5,139 bases of DNA from Planctomicrobium sp. (GCA_018659505.1 JABJMI010000383.1:1-5139); one strand, 5' to 3'; shown: positions 1-5,139, counted from the first letter of the stretch. Numbers and translations are program-made. Notes: generated by a model not told the origin, from the letters alone.

Positions 1-527
1 ATTGGTGAAGGACCAATGTTCGCCCACACCAGAAACGTAAGAAAGATACAGATGCCCTTTGCACGTTGAGAGATCTTCGAACGTACGATTTCAACCAGTA
101 CCAACATGCCCGCGATGTCAAACAATTGCGAGGTTGGCTGCAAACCATCTCGTGCACTCCAGAGTAGGAGTGGCAAAAAGAACAATAGGTTTAATGAATT
201 GTCCTGTCGGCTGAATTTTCTTTGCGAATATTGCCCCAAAACGATTGCGGCGACAACTGGCACAGCAGCCAGCATGAGAACCCCACCGATCAGCCAGAGA
301 AAATAAAAAGGCAGACCGCTTAACCAGTCTGCCTCATAATGGGCGTCCAAGGAAAGTAGAGCACTCGACGGCGCTATTGATCCGGAAAGAACCTCTCTGC
401 CTCGAGATAAATCCCACCAGATATTTGCTGTGTTAACCGGTCGCAGCGTGATTAACAGGGGCACACTCACTAGCCATACAAGAGTTCTTGTGGCATGTGA
501 CTCGGAAGGTTCATGCTCCGATTTCAA
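1..527 (-). CDS. Multi-pass membrane protein, GT-C-like 'WWxL..G' family (N-terminal 175 residues, C-terminus outside window)
   Basis: The minus-strand frame is open from a TTG at 525-527 to the window edge, giving 175 full codons. An in-frame stop at 534-536, shared with the upstream lipoprotein, rules out a longer start, and no ATG or GTG lies between that stop and the TTG. A weak purine-rich GGACGG lies about 10 bases upstream. The protein has a first membrane segment around residues 15-28, then RPVNTANIWWDLSRGREV (29-46) and EADWLSGLPFYFLW (65-78), then further hydrophobic segments near 79-97, 112-123, 135-148 and 159-170, and a late WANIG. I recognise the pattern of large bacterial membrane proteins with 'D-x-WWHL-x-x-G-x-x-I' followed by 'H-E-W-L' and later 'WANLHG', usually annotated as hypothetical or glycosyltransferase-like. 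Here the usual His positions are replaced (WWDL, EADWL, WANIG). The 6-base gap to the lipoprotein suggests translational coupling. The reading frame is convincing; the function is inferred only from the family pattern. Confidence 0.72.
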   Translation of the reverse strand, partial: MKSEHEPSESHATRTLVWLVSVPLLITLRPVNTANIWWDLSRGREVLSGSIAPSSALLSLDAHYEADWLSGLPFYFLWLIGGVLMLAAVPVVAAIVLGQYSQRKFSRQDNSLNLLFFLPLLLWSARDGLQPTSQLFDIAGMLVLVEIVRSKISQRAKGICIFLTFLVWANIGPSP

Positions 528-533
528 TGGCGA

Positions 534-710
534 TTACCGTCCGTAATTTTGTGTGGCTTCTTCTTCACCCTCGACTTCTTCTTCAGTGAGTTCGACTTCA
601 GGCTCATCCGGTCCATCAGCGACACCCTCTTTGACATTGCTCCCACAGCCTACAAGAATCGCTGCAAATACAGTTAGGGATGAAAATAGTAGAAATTGCT
701 TACGAATCAT
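534..710 (-). CDS. Small acidic lipoprotein (58 aa)
   Basis: An ATG at 708-710 opens a 58-residue frame ending in TAA at 534-536. The N-terminus MIRKQF is basic and is followed by a hydrophobic stretch (residues 6-20) and a lipobox, ILVGC, with the lipidated cysteine at residue 22. Lipidation and membrane anchoring by the Lgt/Lsp route is therefore expected. The mature part is only 37 residues long and very acidic: I count 11 Glu and 2 Asp against one Lys and one Arg, with runs TEEEVEGEEE. It has no recognisable domain. AAGGA at 714-718 is a plausible ribosome binding site, although its 3-base spacing is short. It lies downstream of the DUF1559 gene, separated by a palindrome, and 6 bases upstream of the membrane-protein start. 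Small lipoproteins following DUF1559 genes are common in Planctomycetes, but they are usually longer than this one. The signal peptide and position make a real gene likely; the role is unknown. Confidence 0.78.
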   Translation of the reverse strand: MIRKQFLLFSSLTVFAAILVGCGSNVKEGVADGPDEPEVELTEEEVEGEEEATQNYGR

Positions 711-738
711 TAGTCCTTATCCGTTAGTAGAAAGCTGA

Positions 739-744
739 AATATA
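739..744 (-). promoter_or_regulatory. Possible -10 element upstream of the lipoprotein gene
   Basis: TATATT on the minus strand matches the sigma70 -10 consensus at 5 of 6 positions and lies 28 bases upstream of the lipoprotein ATG. No convincing -35 hexamer stands 16-18 bases further upstream (TAGCGA or similar), so support is weak. A separate promoter here would make sense because the palindrome at 775-800 may stop transcription coming from the DUF1559 gene. Confidence 0.25.
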
Positions 745-774
745 AATGGAGTCGAAATCCATCGCTAAGAAAGG

Positions 775-800
775 AAAGAGGAGACGTACGTCTCCTCTTT
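775..800 (-). terminator. Perfect 26-bp palindrome, likely terminator of the DUF1559 gene
   Basis: The arms AAAGAGGAGACGT (775-787) and ACGTCTCCTCTTT (788-800) are exact reverse complements. In RNA this gives a stem of about 11 bp closed by a tetraloop. It lies 35 bases past the DUF1559 stop codon. On the minus strand the hairpin ends in TTT followed by CCTTTCTT, a pyrimidine-rich, interrupted T tract that fits an intrinsic terminator moderately well. Partial read-through into the lipoprotein gene is possible. Confidence 0.65.
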
Positions 801-835
801 GGGGTAATCTTAAAATAAGCAGACTTTAGAAATTA

Positions 836-1834
836 TTAGAATTCACCAAGGACTTGACCATCAGAACTGTCACCTAGGTTATTCCATGTTCCAAGGTCGA
901 TGTTTTCGCTGATGAAGCGAACTGATCCATCACACATTGTTGCCTGTACTCCACCAACATGCAGACTTCTGGCTGCCTGATTTGCGCGGTCTGAGTTCTG
1001 CCCACAATCAACTGTTCGATTTCCATTAGGACCAACGTAGGTATTGAAGAAAGCGGATTGTGGGAAATAGGCGTAGAACCACGAATTTCCTGCTTGTCGT
1101 GATTTACTCGTGTCCTTGGCACCACCAACACAGTCGGTTCGGTCACCAGTATCATTACCCTGCTCACGATAGAAGCCAATGATGACTTCAGAAACAGCGA
1201 GAGTATTGGAGGTCCCGTCAGAAATATCACGGAACTTCATCTTACTGTTAAGACCAAACAGACCTTCTACGGTTTTATTGAGTCGAGTGGTATTCCCAAC
1301 ACTTCCAACATAGTTGCCAGAAGCATATCCCCCGTTCGATGCGTTTCCTGACACGCTTACACCTGCTGGTGTTGTCCAAGGAACACTGCCGTTTCCAGGA
1401 TCAGTCGGGCAGCGGAATGCTGGAACAATTTGACGGCGGGCACCCGTGGGATTAGTACCGTTTACGCCACCATGTCCATCAGTACCACTTGTGCCCTGAC
1501 CTAAGTCCCAATCGATGGTATTCATCAAAGGAGCTTGGTCGATCTGAGCCAGAAGACGTGGCAACCAGGAAATATTCCCTGTGTACCATGCGGAACTAAT
1601 TCCAGAGTATGTGTTGCGAGTACGTCCGGGTGGGAAAGCGTTGTAGATATCATGGTAATTGTGCAGAGCAAGCCCGATTTGTTTCAGGTTGTTTTTACAT
1701 TGAGTACGCCGGGCAGATTCACGAGCTTGCTGAACGGCTGGCAGCAGCAAGGCAATAAGAATGGCAATGATGGCAATGACAACCAGCAACTCGATTAGGG
1801 TAAATCCGCGATTTTTCTTTGTTCTTTGTCTCAT
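836..1834 (-). CDS. DUF1559 domain protein with prepilin-type N-terminal cleavage/methylation motif (332 aa)
   Basis: This is a planctomycete pseudopilin-like protein of the DUF1559 (SBP_bac_10) family, whose exact role is not established. A basic leader MRQRTKKNRG ends at Gly10, the expected prepilin peptidase site, and is followed by FTLIELLVVIAIIAIL with the conserved Glu at mature position 5. The hydrophobic helix runs to about residue 32 and leads into LLPAVQQARESARR, a hallmark of the family. The ending carries the signature HVGG...MCDGSVRFISENID at about residues 292-314. The length is normal. The start is the ATG at 1832-1834, because GGAG at 1841-1844 is an ideal Shine-Dalgarno 6 bases upstream; an in-frame TTG at 1844-1846 overlaps that site and is unlikely to be used. 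A sigma70-type promoter lies at 1907-1935 and a palindromic terminator follows at 775-800, so it may be monocistronic. Export to the cell envelope is expected from the family. Family assignment is very secure. Confidence 0.97.
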   Translation of the reverse strand: MRQRTKKNRGFTLIELLVVIAIIAILIALLLPAVQQARESARRTQCKNNLKQIGLALHNYHDIYNAFPPGRTRNTYSGISSAWYTGNISWLPRLLAQIDQAPLMNTIDWDLGQGTSGTDGHGGVNGTNPTGARRQIVPAFRCPTDPGNGSVPWTTPAGVSVSGNASNGGYASGNYVGSVGNTTRLNKTVEGLFGLNSKMKFRDISDGTSNTLAVSEVIIGFYREQGNDTGDRTDCVGGAKDTSKSRQAGNSWFYAYFPQSAFFNTYVGPNGNRTVDCGQNSDRANQAARSLHVGGVQATMCDGSVRFISENIDLGTWNNLGDSSDGQVLGEF

Positions 1835-1840
1835 GGAAAA

Positions 1841-1844
1841 CTCC
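1841..1844 (-). promoter_or_regulatory. Shine-Dalgarno GGAG of the DUF1559 gene
   Basis: On the minus strand TTGGAGTTTTCC precedes the ATG at 1834. GGAG stands 6 bases from that ATG, which fixes the start and makes the in-frame TTG at 1846 part of the ribosome binding site rather than an initiation codon. Confidence 0.8.
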
Positions 1845-1906
1845 AAATGAAAATTAGGGAAGAAAGCGTACGGTCGATGAATTCCACCGCATATTTAGAT
1901 GAGTTG

Positions 1907-1935
1907 ATCTTAGTACGATTTCACTACTTTGGCAA
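1907..1935 (-). promoter_or_regulatory. Probable sigma70-type promoter of the DUF1559 gene
   Basis: On the minus strand TTGCCA (1930-1935, 5 of 6 to the -35 consensus) is followed by exactly 17 bases and TAAGAT (1907-1912, 4 of 6 to the -10 consensus). Initiation would fall near 1900, giving a leader of about 65 bases before the ATG. Planctomycete promoters are not well characterised, so this rests on the general bacterial consensus. Confidence 0.5.
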
Positions 1936-1990
1936 GAATGGAAGTTGTGTTTTACTAGAAGTAGATGGCATATTTTACAAACAAGAATAG

Positions 1991-2006
1991 TATATTTCGA
2001 AATATA
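1991..2006. repeat. Perfect 16-bp AT-rich palindrome
   Basis: TATATTTCGAAATATA is its own reverse complement. It lies 55 bases upstream of the -35 element proposed for the DUF1559 gene and 164 bases past the channel stop. Its continuous symmetry without a loop is more like a dimeric protein binding site than a terminator, and there is no GC-rich stem. Chance is possible in AT-rich DNA. Confidence 0.4.
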
Positions 2007-2169
2007 AAGTCTTCAATTACGGATTACGTGTCTCGAAACGATGCACTTTTGGTGGCTTTGACATCAAATTTACTATTTATCGTGGAGGATGGTGATGTCT
2101 CTAGGTTTCGGGAATTCCAGGTCAAATTGGAGTTCTTAAGCCATATCTACTTTACTGAATCAGTCCACT

Positions 2170-3054
2170 TCACTGGGTTGTTGAATCGGTTTGTTCTTCC
2201 GCCAGGCTGATCTCTTCCTCGGGTTCTTCCCAGGCGGCGTCGGCGTTGGTGGTGCCGACATCTTTGAAGAGTTCTTCGAGTTTCTCTCGCTTGCGTCGAA
2301 CGATAATGAACTCTTGCAGCGGGTTGAACTCCGGGTTCTCAGCCTGTGAAAAGACTTTTTCGAACGCCTTGGTGATCGCACTAAAACATGCCATGAAAAT
2401 TGCCAGACCAGCGATCATGTAAACCATGACAATCGCCTTGCCGCCAGTTGATGAAGGGGAAAGGTCACCGTAGCCAACCGTGGTGCCTGTTACTTCGAGG
2501 AACCAGCTAATTGTAAACAGGCTGCGAAACTCCTCCTGGTGTGGACCTTCAACTTGATAGAGGGCAAACATCGTGAATAGCAGGACCATCAATGTTGCCA
2601 GCATCAATGGTTTCAAGTTGAAATAAGCTCGATAGAAGCCTAGCGCTACCACCTGCAATCCGCGGCTATAGCGGAAGAACTTCAACATTCTCATCACGCG
2701 CAGCGTTCTCACTAGATGCAGATATGGTTTTACCGCTGGAATAAACCCGATCCAGAAAGGCAAAATCGCCATGAAGTCGATAATTCCGAAGGGAGTCAGC
2801 GGGAAGAACTTTTGCCCTTTATGCCGCACCCAGCGAATGATGAACTCCAAAGTGAACAGACATGCGACAACCCGTTCCGACCACAAGAAAAATAGAGGGT
2901 TCTCGCGACTCGCAGAGGTCGGATAGTAATGACATTCCACCGCCAGCATCGCGATGCTATACCAGACGACCGGTTTTACAATCAAATCAATGGCATCGAC
3001 AGCTGTTTTCGTCACGCCATCGAGGAGTTCGACCTGATTTGAAGTGTCATTCAT
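2170..3054 (-). CDS. Voltage-gated potassium channel, six-transmembrane Kv type (294 aa)
   Basis: This is a tetrameric inner-membrane potassium channel subunit opened by voltage. S1 lies near residues 25-40, S2 near 60-75 with Glu70, and S3 near 90-106 with Asp93. S4 carries a regular charge every third residue: R116, R119, R122, K125, R128 and R131. S5 lies near 148-166, a pore helix near 177-190, the selectivity filter TVGYGD at 192-197, and S6 near 206-228. The cytoplasmic tail is short, with a charged helix RRKREKLEELF (253-263) that could form a coiled coil and a very acidic end (EEPEEE, about 276-281). No RCK or cyclic-nucleotide domain is present. The ATG at 3052-3054 gives a sensible short N-terminus, but no clear Shine-Dalgarno precedes it. 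It lies 110 bases downstream of the epimerase gene on the same strand and may be co-transcribed, with no evident functional link. The channel call is secure; gating properties are inferred. Confidence 0.95.
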   Translation of the reverse strand: MNDTSNQVELLDGVTKTAVDAIDLIVKPVVWYSIAMLAVECHYYPTSASRENPLFFLWSERVVACLFTLEFIIRWVRHKGQKFFPLTPFGIIDFMAILPFWIGFIPAVKPYLHLVRTLRVMRMLKFFRYSRGLQVVALGFYRAYFNLKPLMLATLMVLLFTMFALYQVEGPHQEEFRSLFTISWFLEVTGTTVGYGDLSPSSTGGKAIVMVYMIAGLAIFMACFSAITKAFEKVFSQAENPEFNPLQEFIIVRRKREKLEELFKDVGTTNADAAWEEPEEEISLAEEQTDSTTQ

Positions 3055-3164
3055 TTCGCATGCTTTATGTCCCGTAAATAAGGAGTATCAGTCTTCAATG
3101 CAAAATGTATAGGGAGCATACGCTACCCCGCTCGCCAAACTGCGGAATTGTTCGTCTTCAATTC

Positions 3165-4130
3165 TCACAGGCTTTTCTTCCAGGCGATAATGTCGTCCAG
3201 GATCTCTCCCAAGGATAGCTGTGGTTTTTTATTGATGGTTGTTGCTAAGCGAGTGACATCTGGAACTCTGCGACGGACATCTTCGAAGTTTTTGCCATAA
3301 GCGTCGCTGTACTCCACGTATTTAATTTGCACGGCAGGATCGACTCGCTGAATGATTTCGTTGGCGAGTTCTTTAATCGAGACAGCTTGATCGCTGCCGA
3401 TGTTGAAGATCTTGCCGACTGCGGCATCGGAGTTTGTTAACGTCGCCACACAGTCGACGATTTCTTTCACATGAGCAAAGCAGCGGACTTGTTCTCCATC
3501 GTCGTAGACGACAACAGGACCACCGTTGAGAGCCTGATCGACAAAGCGTGGAATGACCATGCCATAGTTTCCGACCTGACGAGGACCAACGACGTTAAAG
3601 AAGCGACCGATCACAACAGGCAAACCAAATTTACTGTGATAAGCCAGTGCTAGAAATTCATCGATGGCTTTAGAACATCCATAAGCCCAGCGAGGTTTCG
3701 AAGTCGGACCAAAATGCAGGTCTTCTTCTTCCGTCCATTTCTCTTTGGGATTCTTTCCATAGACTTCACTTGTCGATGCGAGAAAGAATCGGCAACCGGT
3801 TTGAACCGCCAGTCGCAGTAGCCATTCAGTTGGATAGATGTTGGTTTCAATCGTTCTGACGGGATCTTCTGCGACGATCTTCACGCCGACAGCAGCTGCT
3901 AAATGGTAGATGGTATCAACACCACGAACAGCTTCCGTCAGCAGCGTTTGATCAGTAATCGATCCAGTGAGAAGAGTGAGGTTTGGGTGGTCCTCGACCC
4001 GCGAGAGGTTCGAATTTTGACCAGTGGAAAAGTTATCGACAACGGTAACTTCGTGCCCTTCATTGAGCAGACTCTCGGTGAGGTGGCTGCCAATAAAACC
4101 AGCTCCTCCCGTGACCAGACACTTCGACAT
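3165..4130 (-). CDS. NAD-dependent nucleotide-sugar epimerase/dehydratase (extended SDR, 321 aa)
   Basis: This cytoplasmic enzyme acts on a nucleotide-activated sugar, probably for surface polysaccharide. The Rossmann motif [10 protein letters not shown] (7-16) gives G8-x-x-G11-x-x-G14, and Asp32 at the end of the second strand (VVDNFSTG) favours NAD over NADP. NAD-contact sequence HLAAAVGV lies at 76-83. The catalytic set is Thr120 in STSEVYG (119-125), Tyr150 and Lys154 in [14 protein letters not shown] (176-184) and the RRRVPD segment (286-291) are substrate-domain signatures of the GalE / UDP-glucuronate decarboxylase / dTDP-glucose dehydratase superfamily. STSEVYG resembles UDP-xylose synthases, but I cannot fix the substrate. 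The length of 321 is typical. AGGAG at 4137-4141, 6 bases before the ATG, supports the start. A sulfotransferase gene lies upstream on the same strand across a 529-base gap. Fold and cofactor are secure; the exact reaction is open. Confidence 0.95.
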   Translation of the reverse strand: MSKCLVTGGAGFIGSHLTESLLNEGHEVTVVDNFSTGQNSNLSRVEDHPNLTLLTGSITDQTLLTEAVRGVDTIYHLAAAVGVKIVAEDPVRTIETNIYPTEWLLRLAVQTGCRFFLASTSEVYGKNPKEKWTEEEDLHFGPTSKPRWAYGCSKAIDEFLALAYHSKFGLPVVIGRFFNVVGPRQVGNYGMVIPRFVDQALNGGPVVVYDDGEQVRCFAHVKEIVDCVATLTNSDAAVGKIFNIGSDQAVSIKELANEIIQRVDPAVQIKYVEYSDAYGKNFEDVRRRVPDVTRLATTINKKPQLSLGEILDDIIAWKKSL

Positions 4131-4136
4131 GATGAT

Positions 4137-4141
4137 CTCCT
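4137..4141 (-). promoter_or_regulatory. Shine-Dalgarno AGGAG of the epimerase gene
   Basis: Minus-strand TAGGAGATCATC precedes the ATG at 4130. AGGAG with a 6-base spacer is close to the ideal site and is the best ribosome binding site in the window. Confidence 0.8.
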
Positions 4142-4280
4142 AGGTGAGGCAAGCTGTATGACAGACGCCCCGGAAATCATGCAGAGTATTGAACCGAGAA
4201 TCGTTTTACCACTCTCACTGTCGCGGCTTGGTCAGACGCAACCAAATAGGAAGGTTTTATTCGAGCCGCTGGTCAATGGA

Positions 4281-4301
4281 CGAGGGGGCGAGGGGCAAGG
4301 G
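4281..4301. repeat. G-rich degenerate tandem motif (CGAGGGGG / CGAGGGG / CAAGGG)
   Basis: Three consecutive related units occur on the plus strand, with G runs of 5, 4 and 3. A further GG at 4278-4279 could complete a two-layer quadruplex. It lies in the probable leader or upstream region of the epimerase, where the RNA would be C-rich. Similar short 'CGAGGGG' runs occur between genes in several bacteria with large genomes. Confidence 0.4.
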
Positions 4302-4335
4302 TAATAAATACGAAATGAGCCAATTCATTGAATCT

Positions 4336-4356
4336 CTAATCCTGACTCCTAAACCC
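4336..4356. repeat. Three degenerate heptamers (CTAATCC / TGACTCC / TAAACCC)
   Basis: The plus strand shows a 7-base periodicity across 21 bases, each unit ending in CC. It has the look of the low-complexity 'CTAACTCCTAACCCC' type intergenic repeats. The copies are too diverged and too few for certainty. Confidence 0.3.
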
Positions 4357-4479
4357 CCTTACGATCAATCGAATTATAGGCACGAGATGATCCACAAGGC
4401 TGGGCTGTCGAAAATCCCACGAGGGCACACGAAGAGCATCACATCAGTTGAGACCCGTTCGGCAACCATTTGGAGTATC

Positions 4480-4553
4480 GAAAAGTGTAAATTGACAATT
4501 GAAAAATGGTGTGCGAATTGACTTCATTTTGCAATTTACAATTTCACTTTTTC
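4480..4553. repeat. Long imperfect AT-rich inverted repeat
   Basis: The left arm at 4484-4508 and the right arm at 4525-4548 are reverse complements at about 21 of 25 aligned positions with one gap, around a 16-base loop. The complementarity continues outward (CGAAAAGTG against CACTTTTTC) to about 4480 and 4553. The motif CAATT/AATTG recurs inside both arms and the loop. It lies 107 bases past the sulfotransferase stop, so it may act as a weak terminator, or be a small non-coding mobile or REP-like element. The stem is poor in GC and has no strong T tract. Confidence 0.55.
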
Positions 4554-4659
4554 AATGCCTACTATCGACTCGGTCTTTCTGGAACAGGCAACTTCGACCT
4601 ACTCCTCCCAGTCGTGTTTGTTTTAATCAGACCACCGTAAGGTTCTGCACCAAACTAAG

Positions 4660-5139
4660 TTATTTCTGTGGCACTTCAGCCGGACTTTTTTCAGTTTGAT
4701 CGTCTAGCACAATTTGTGGCGGAGGATAGCTGTAGAGGTCGTAGATCTCCTGACATCGTTGATAGACTTCTTTTTCCCAGCACGGATCAGGCTCGAATTT
4801 ATTCTTCTTGTAGTTCTTAAGTTTCTCAACTTGAGGTTCTACGGCTGATCGCATGTCTTGGATATTTTCAAGTTGAAGACTCGCGTAAAGTTTCTCCATC
4901 TCTTCGAGAGGATTCACTTCGAGTTCTTCATACTTGATTTCGTGTAAGTTTCCTTCTGGAATCAATTGCTTATCCGCTTCATACTGTGTGATCGCAGTTT
5001 TATAGTTGATCAAAACATCGTTCTGTATATCGGGATAGATGCTTTTCCCCATGGTATTGTTGTCGATCATCTTCTTGCGAAGATGGCATGCGGATTTGAT
5101 AACATCAAATGGATTTCTATAGATGTAAACAAATTTCGC
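4660..5139 (-). CDS. Sulfotransferase family protein (C-terminal 159 residues, N-terminus outside window)
   Basis: The minus-strand frame is open from the right edge of the window to TAA at 4660-4662. The ATG at 5070 is internal, because the 23 codons before it encode conserved sequence, KFVYIYRNPFDVIKSACHL. YRNPFDVIKS is the 3'-phosphate-binding motif of PAPS-dependent sulfotransferases (Arg8 and Ser16 of the visible part). Further on, IKYEELEVNPLEEMEKLYASL is the family's usual 'YEDL-x-x-x-P' helix that precedes the C-terminal part. The protein ends in a lysine- and acid-rich tail with LYSYPPP, where related proteins often have a 'YGYP'-like ending. The enzyme would transfer sulfate from PAPS to a hydroxyl group of a glycan, protein or small molecule; the acceptor cannot be told. 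The N-terminal PAPS loop is not in the window. Its stop is followed by the repeat-rich gap and then the epimerase gene on the same strand. Confidence 0.88.
   Translation of the reverse strand, partial: AKFVYIYRNPFDVIKSACHLRKKMIDNNTMGKSIYPDIQNDVLINYKTAITQYEADKQLIPEGNLHEIKYEELEVNPLEEMEKLYASLQLENIQDMRSAVEPQVEKLKNYKKNKFEPDPCWEKEVYQRCQEIYDLYSYPPPQIVLDDQTEKSPAEVPQK

Larger units (their letters stand above)
1835..2169. other. 335-base intergenic region between the potassium channel and DUF1559 genes
   Basis: It holds the DUF1559 leader (about 65 bases), its probable promoter at 1907-1935 and a 16-bp palindrome at 1991-2006. The stretch 2007-2169, directly downstream of the channel stop, is AT-rich and shows no strong terminator. 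The only symmetry near the stop is a 5-bp inverted repeat, ACTGA-A-TCAGT, at 2154-2164. A plus-strand frame at 1965-2210 exists but is not credible as a gene. Confidence 0.6.
4131..4659. other. 529-base intergenic region rich in repeat-like sequence
   Basis: No credible gene was found on either strand. The part next to the epimerase is its leader with the AGGAG site; no convincing promoter hexamer pair was found there. The region holds a G-rich tandem motif (4281-4301), a heptamer tandem motif (4336-4356) and a long AT-rich imperfect inverted repeat (about 4480-4553). The part next to the sulfotransferase stop (4556-4659) shows no clear terminator. The best reading is a run of non-coding, possibly dispersed repeats. 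Confidence 0.6.

Noticed and set aside
874..1230. Minus-strand open frame of 118 codons inside the DUF1559 gene
   Set aside because: It is an out-of-frame reading of a gene whose own frame has unmistakable family motifs at both ends.
1965..2210. Plus-strand open frame of 81 codons beside the palindrome
   Set aside because: It overlaps the 3' end of the channel gene on the opposite strand, has no Shine-Dalgarno, no recognisable domain and a composition like translated non-coding DNA.
3075..3103. Possible promoter for the channel gene (TTGCAT, 17 bases, TATTTA on the minus strand)
   Set aside because: Each hexamer matches the consensus at only about three positions, and the implied leader would be too short.
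3145..3164. Inverted repeat GAATTG-8-CAATTC directly after the epimerase stop, considered as a terminator
   Set aside because: The stem is only 6 bp and AT-rich, and on the minus strand it is followed by CGCAGTTTGG rather than a T tract.
3903..4304. Plus-strand open frame of 133 codons antisense to the epimerase start
   Set aside because: Most of it mirrors the well-supported epimerase gene, and the rest runs into the repeat-rich gap; no protein family is recognisable.
4374..4469. Minus-strand frame of 31 codons in the repeat-rich gap
   Set aside because: No ribosome binding site, no domain or clear membrane or signal segment, and a length expected by chance.
4189..4521. Plus-strand open frame of 110 codons across the repeat-rich gap
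   Set aside because: It reads straight through the G-rich, heptamer and inverted repeats, lacks a ribosome binding site and shows no family features.

Overview
The window reads as a chromosomal segment of a planctomycete (Planctomycetota) with moderate GC. The strongest marker is a complete DUF1559 gene: a prepilin-like N-terminus (G|FTLIELLVVIAIIAIL) joined to the H-x-G-G / DGSVRF C-terminal signature. This family is hugely expanded in Planctomycetes and rare elsewhere. All six genes I can support lie on the minus strand, so transcription runs from right to left. No RNA gene, CRISPR array, insertion sequence or phage gene was seen.

In order of transcription: (1) 5139-4660 is the 3' part of a sulfotransferase-family gene, with its 5' end outside the window. 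(2) 4659-4131 is a 529-base gap without a credible gene. It holds a G-rich tandem motif, a heptamer tandem motif and a long imperfect AT-rich inverted repeat, and looks like an accumulation of intergenic repeats. (3) 4130-3165 is an NAD-dependent nucleotide-sugar epimerase/dehydratase (extended SDR) with a good Shine-Dalgarno. (4) 3054-2170 is a six-transmembrane voltage-gated potassium channel with a complete S4 charge ladder and a TVGYGD filter. (5) 2169-1835 is a gap holding a plausible sigma70-type promoter for the next gene and a perfect 16-bp palindrome. (6) 1834-836 is the DUF1559 pseudopilin-like protein; the ATG at 1834 is preferred over an upstream TTG because the TTG lies in the ribosome binding site. 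(7) 800-775 is a perfect 26-bp palindrome, probably a terminator. (8) 710-534 is a 58-residue acidic lipoprotein. (9) 527-1 is the N-terminal part of a multi-pass membrane protein of the GT-C-like 'WWxL...G' type, starting with TTG only 6 bases after the lipoprotein stop.

Functionally, the sulfotransferase and the sugar epimerase fit cell-surface glycan synthesis or decoration. The DUF1559 protein, lipoprotein and membrane protein form a cell-envelope cluster of a kind often seen in this phylum, where a small lipoprotein follows a DUF1559 gene. The potassium channel is well formed but has no obvious partner here. Nothing in the window proves a new system. The best candidates for a second look are the DUF1559 / acidic mini-lipoprotein / membrane protein trio and the repeat-rich gap upstream of the epimerase.
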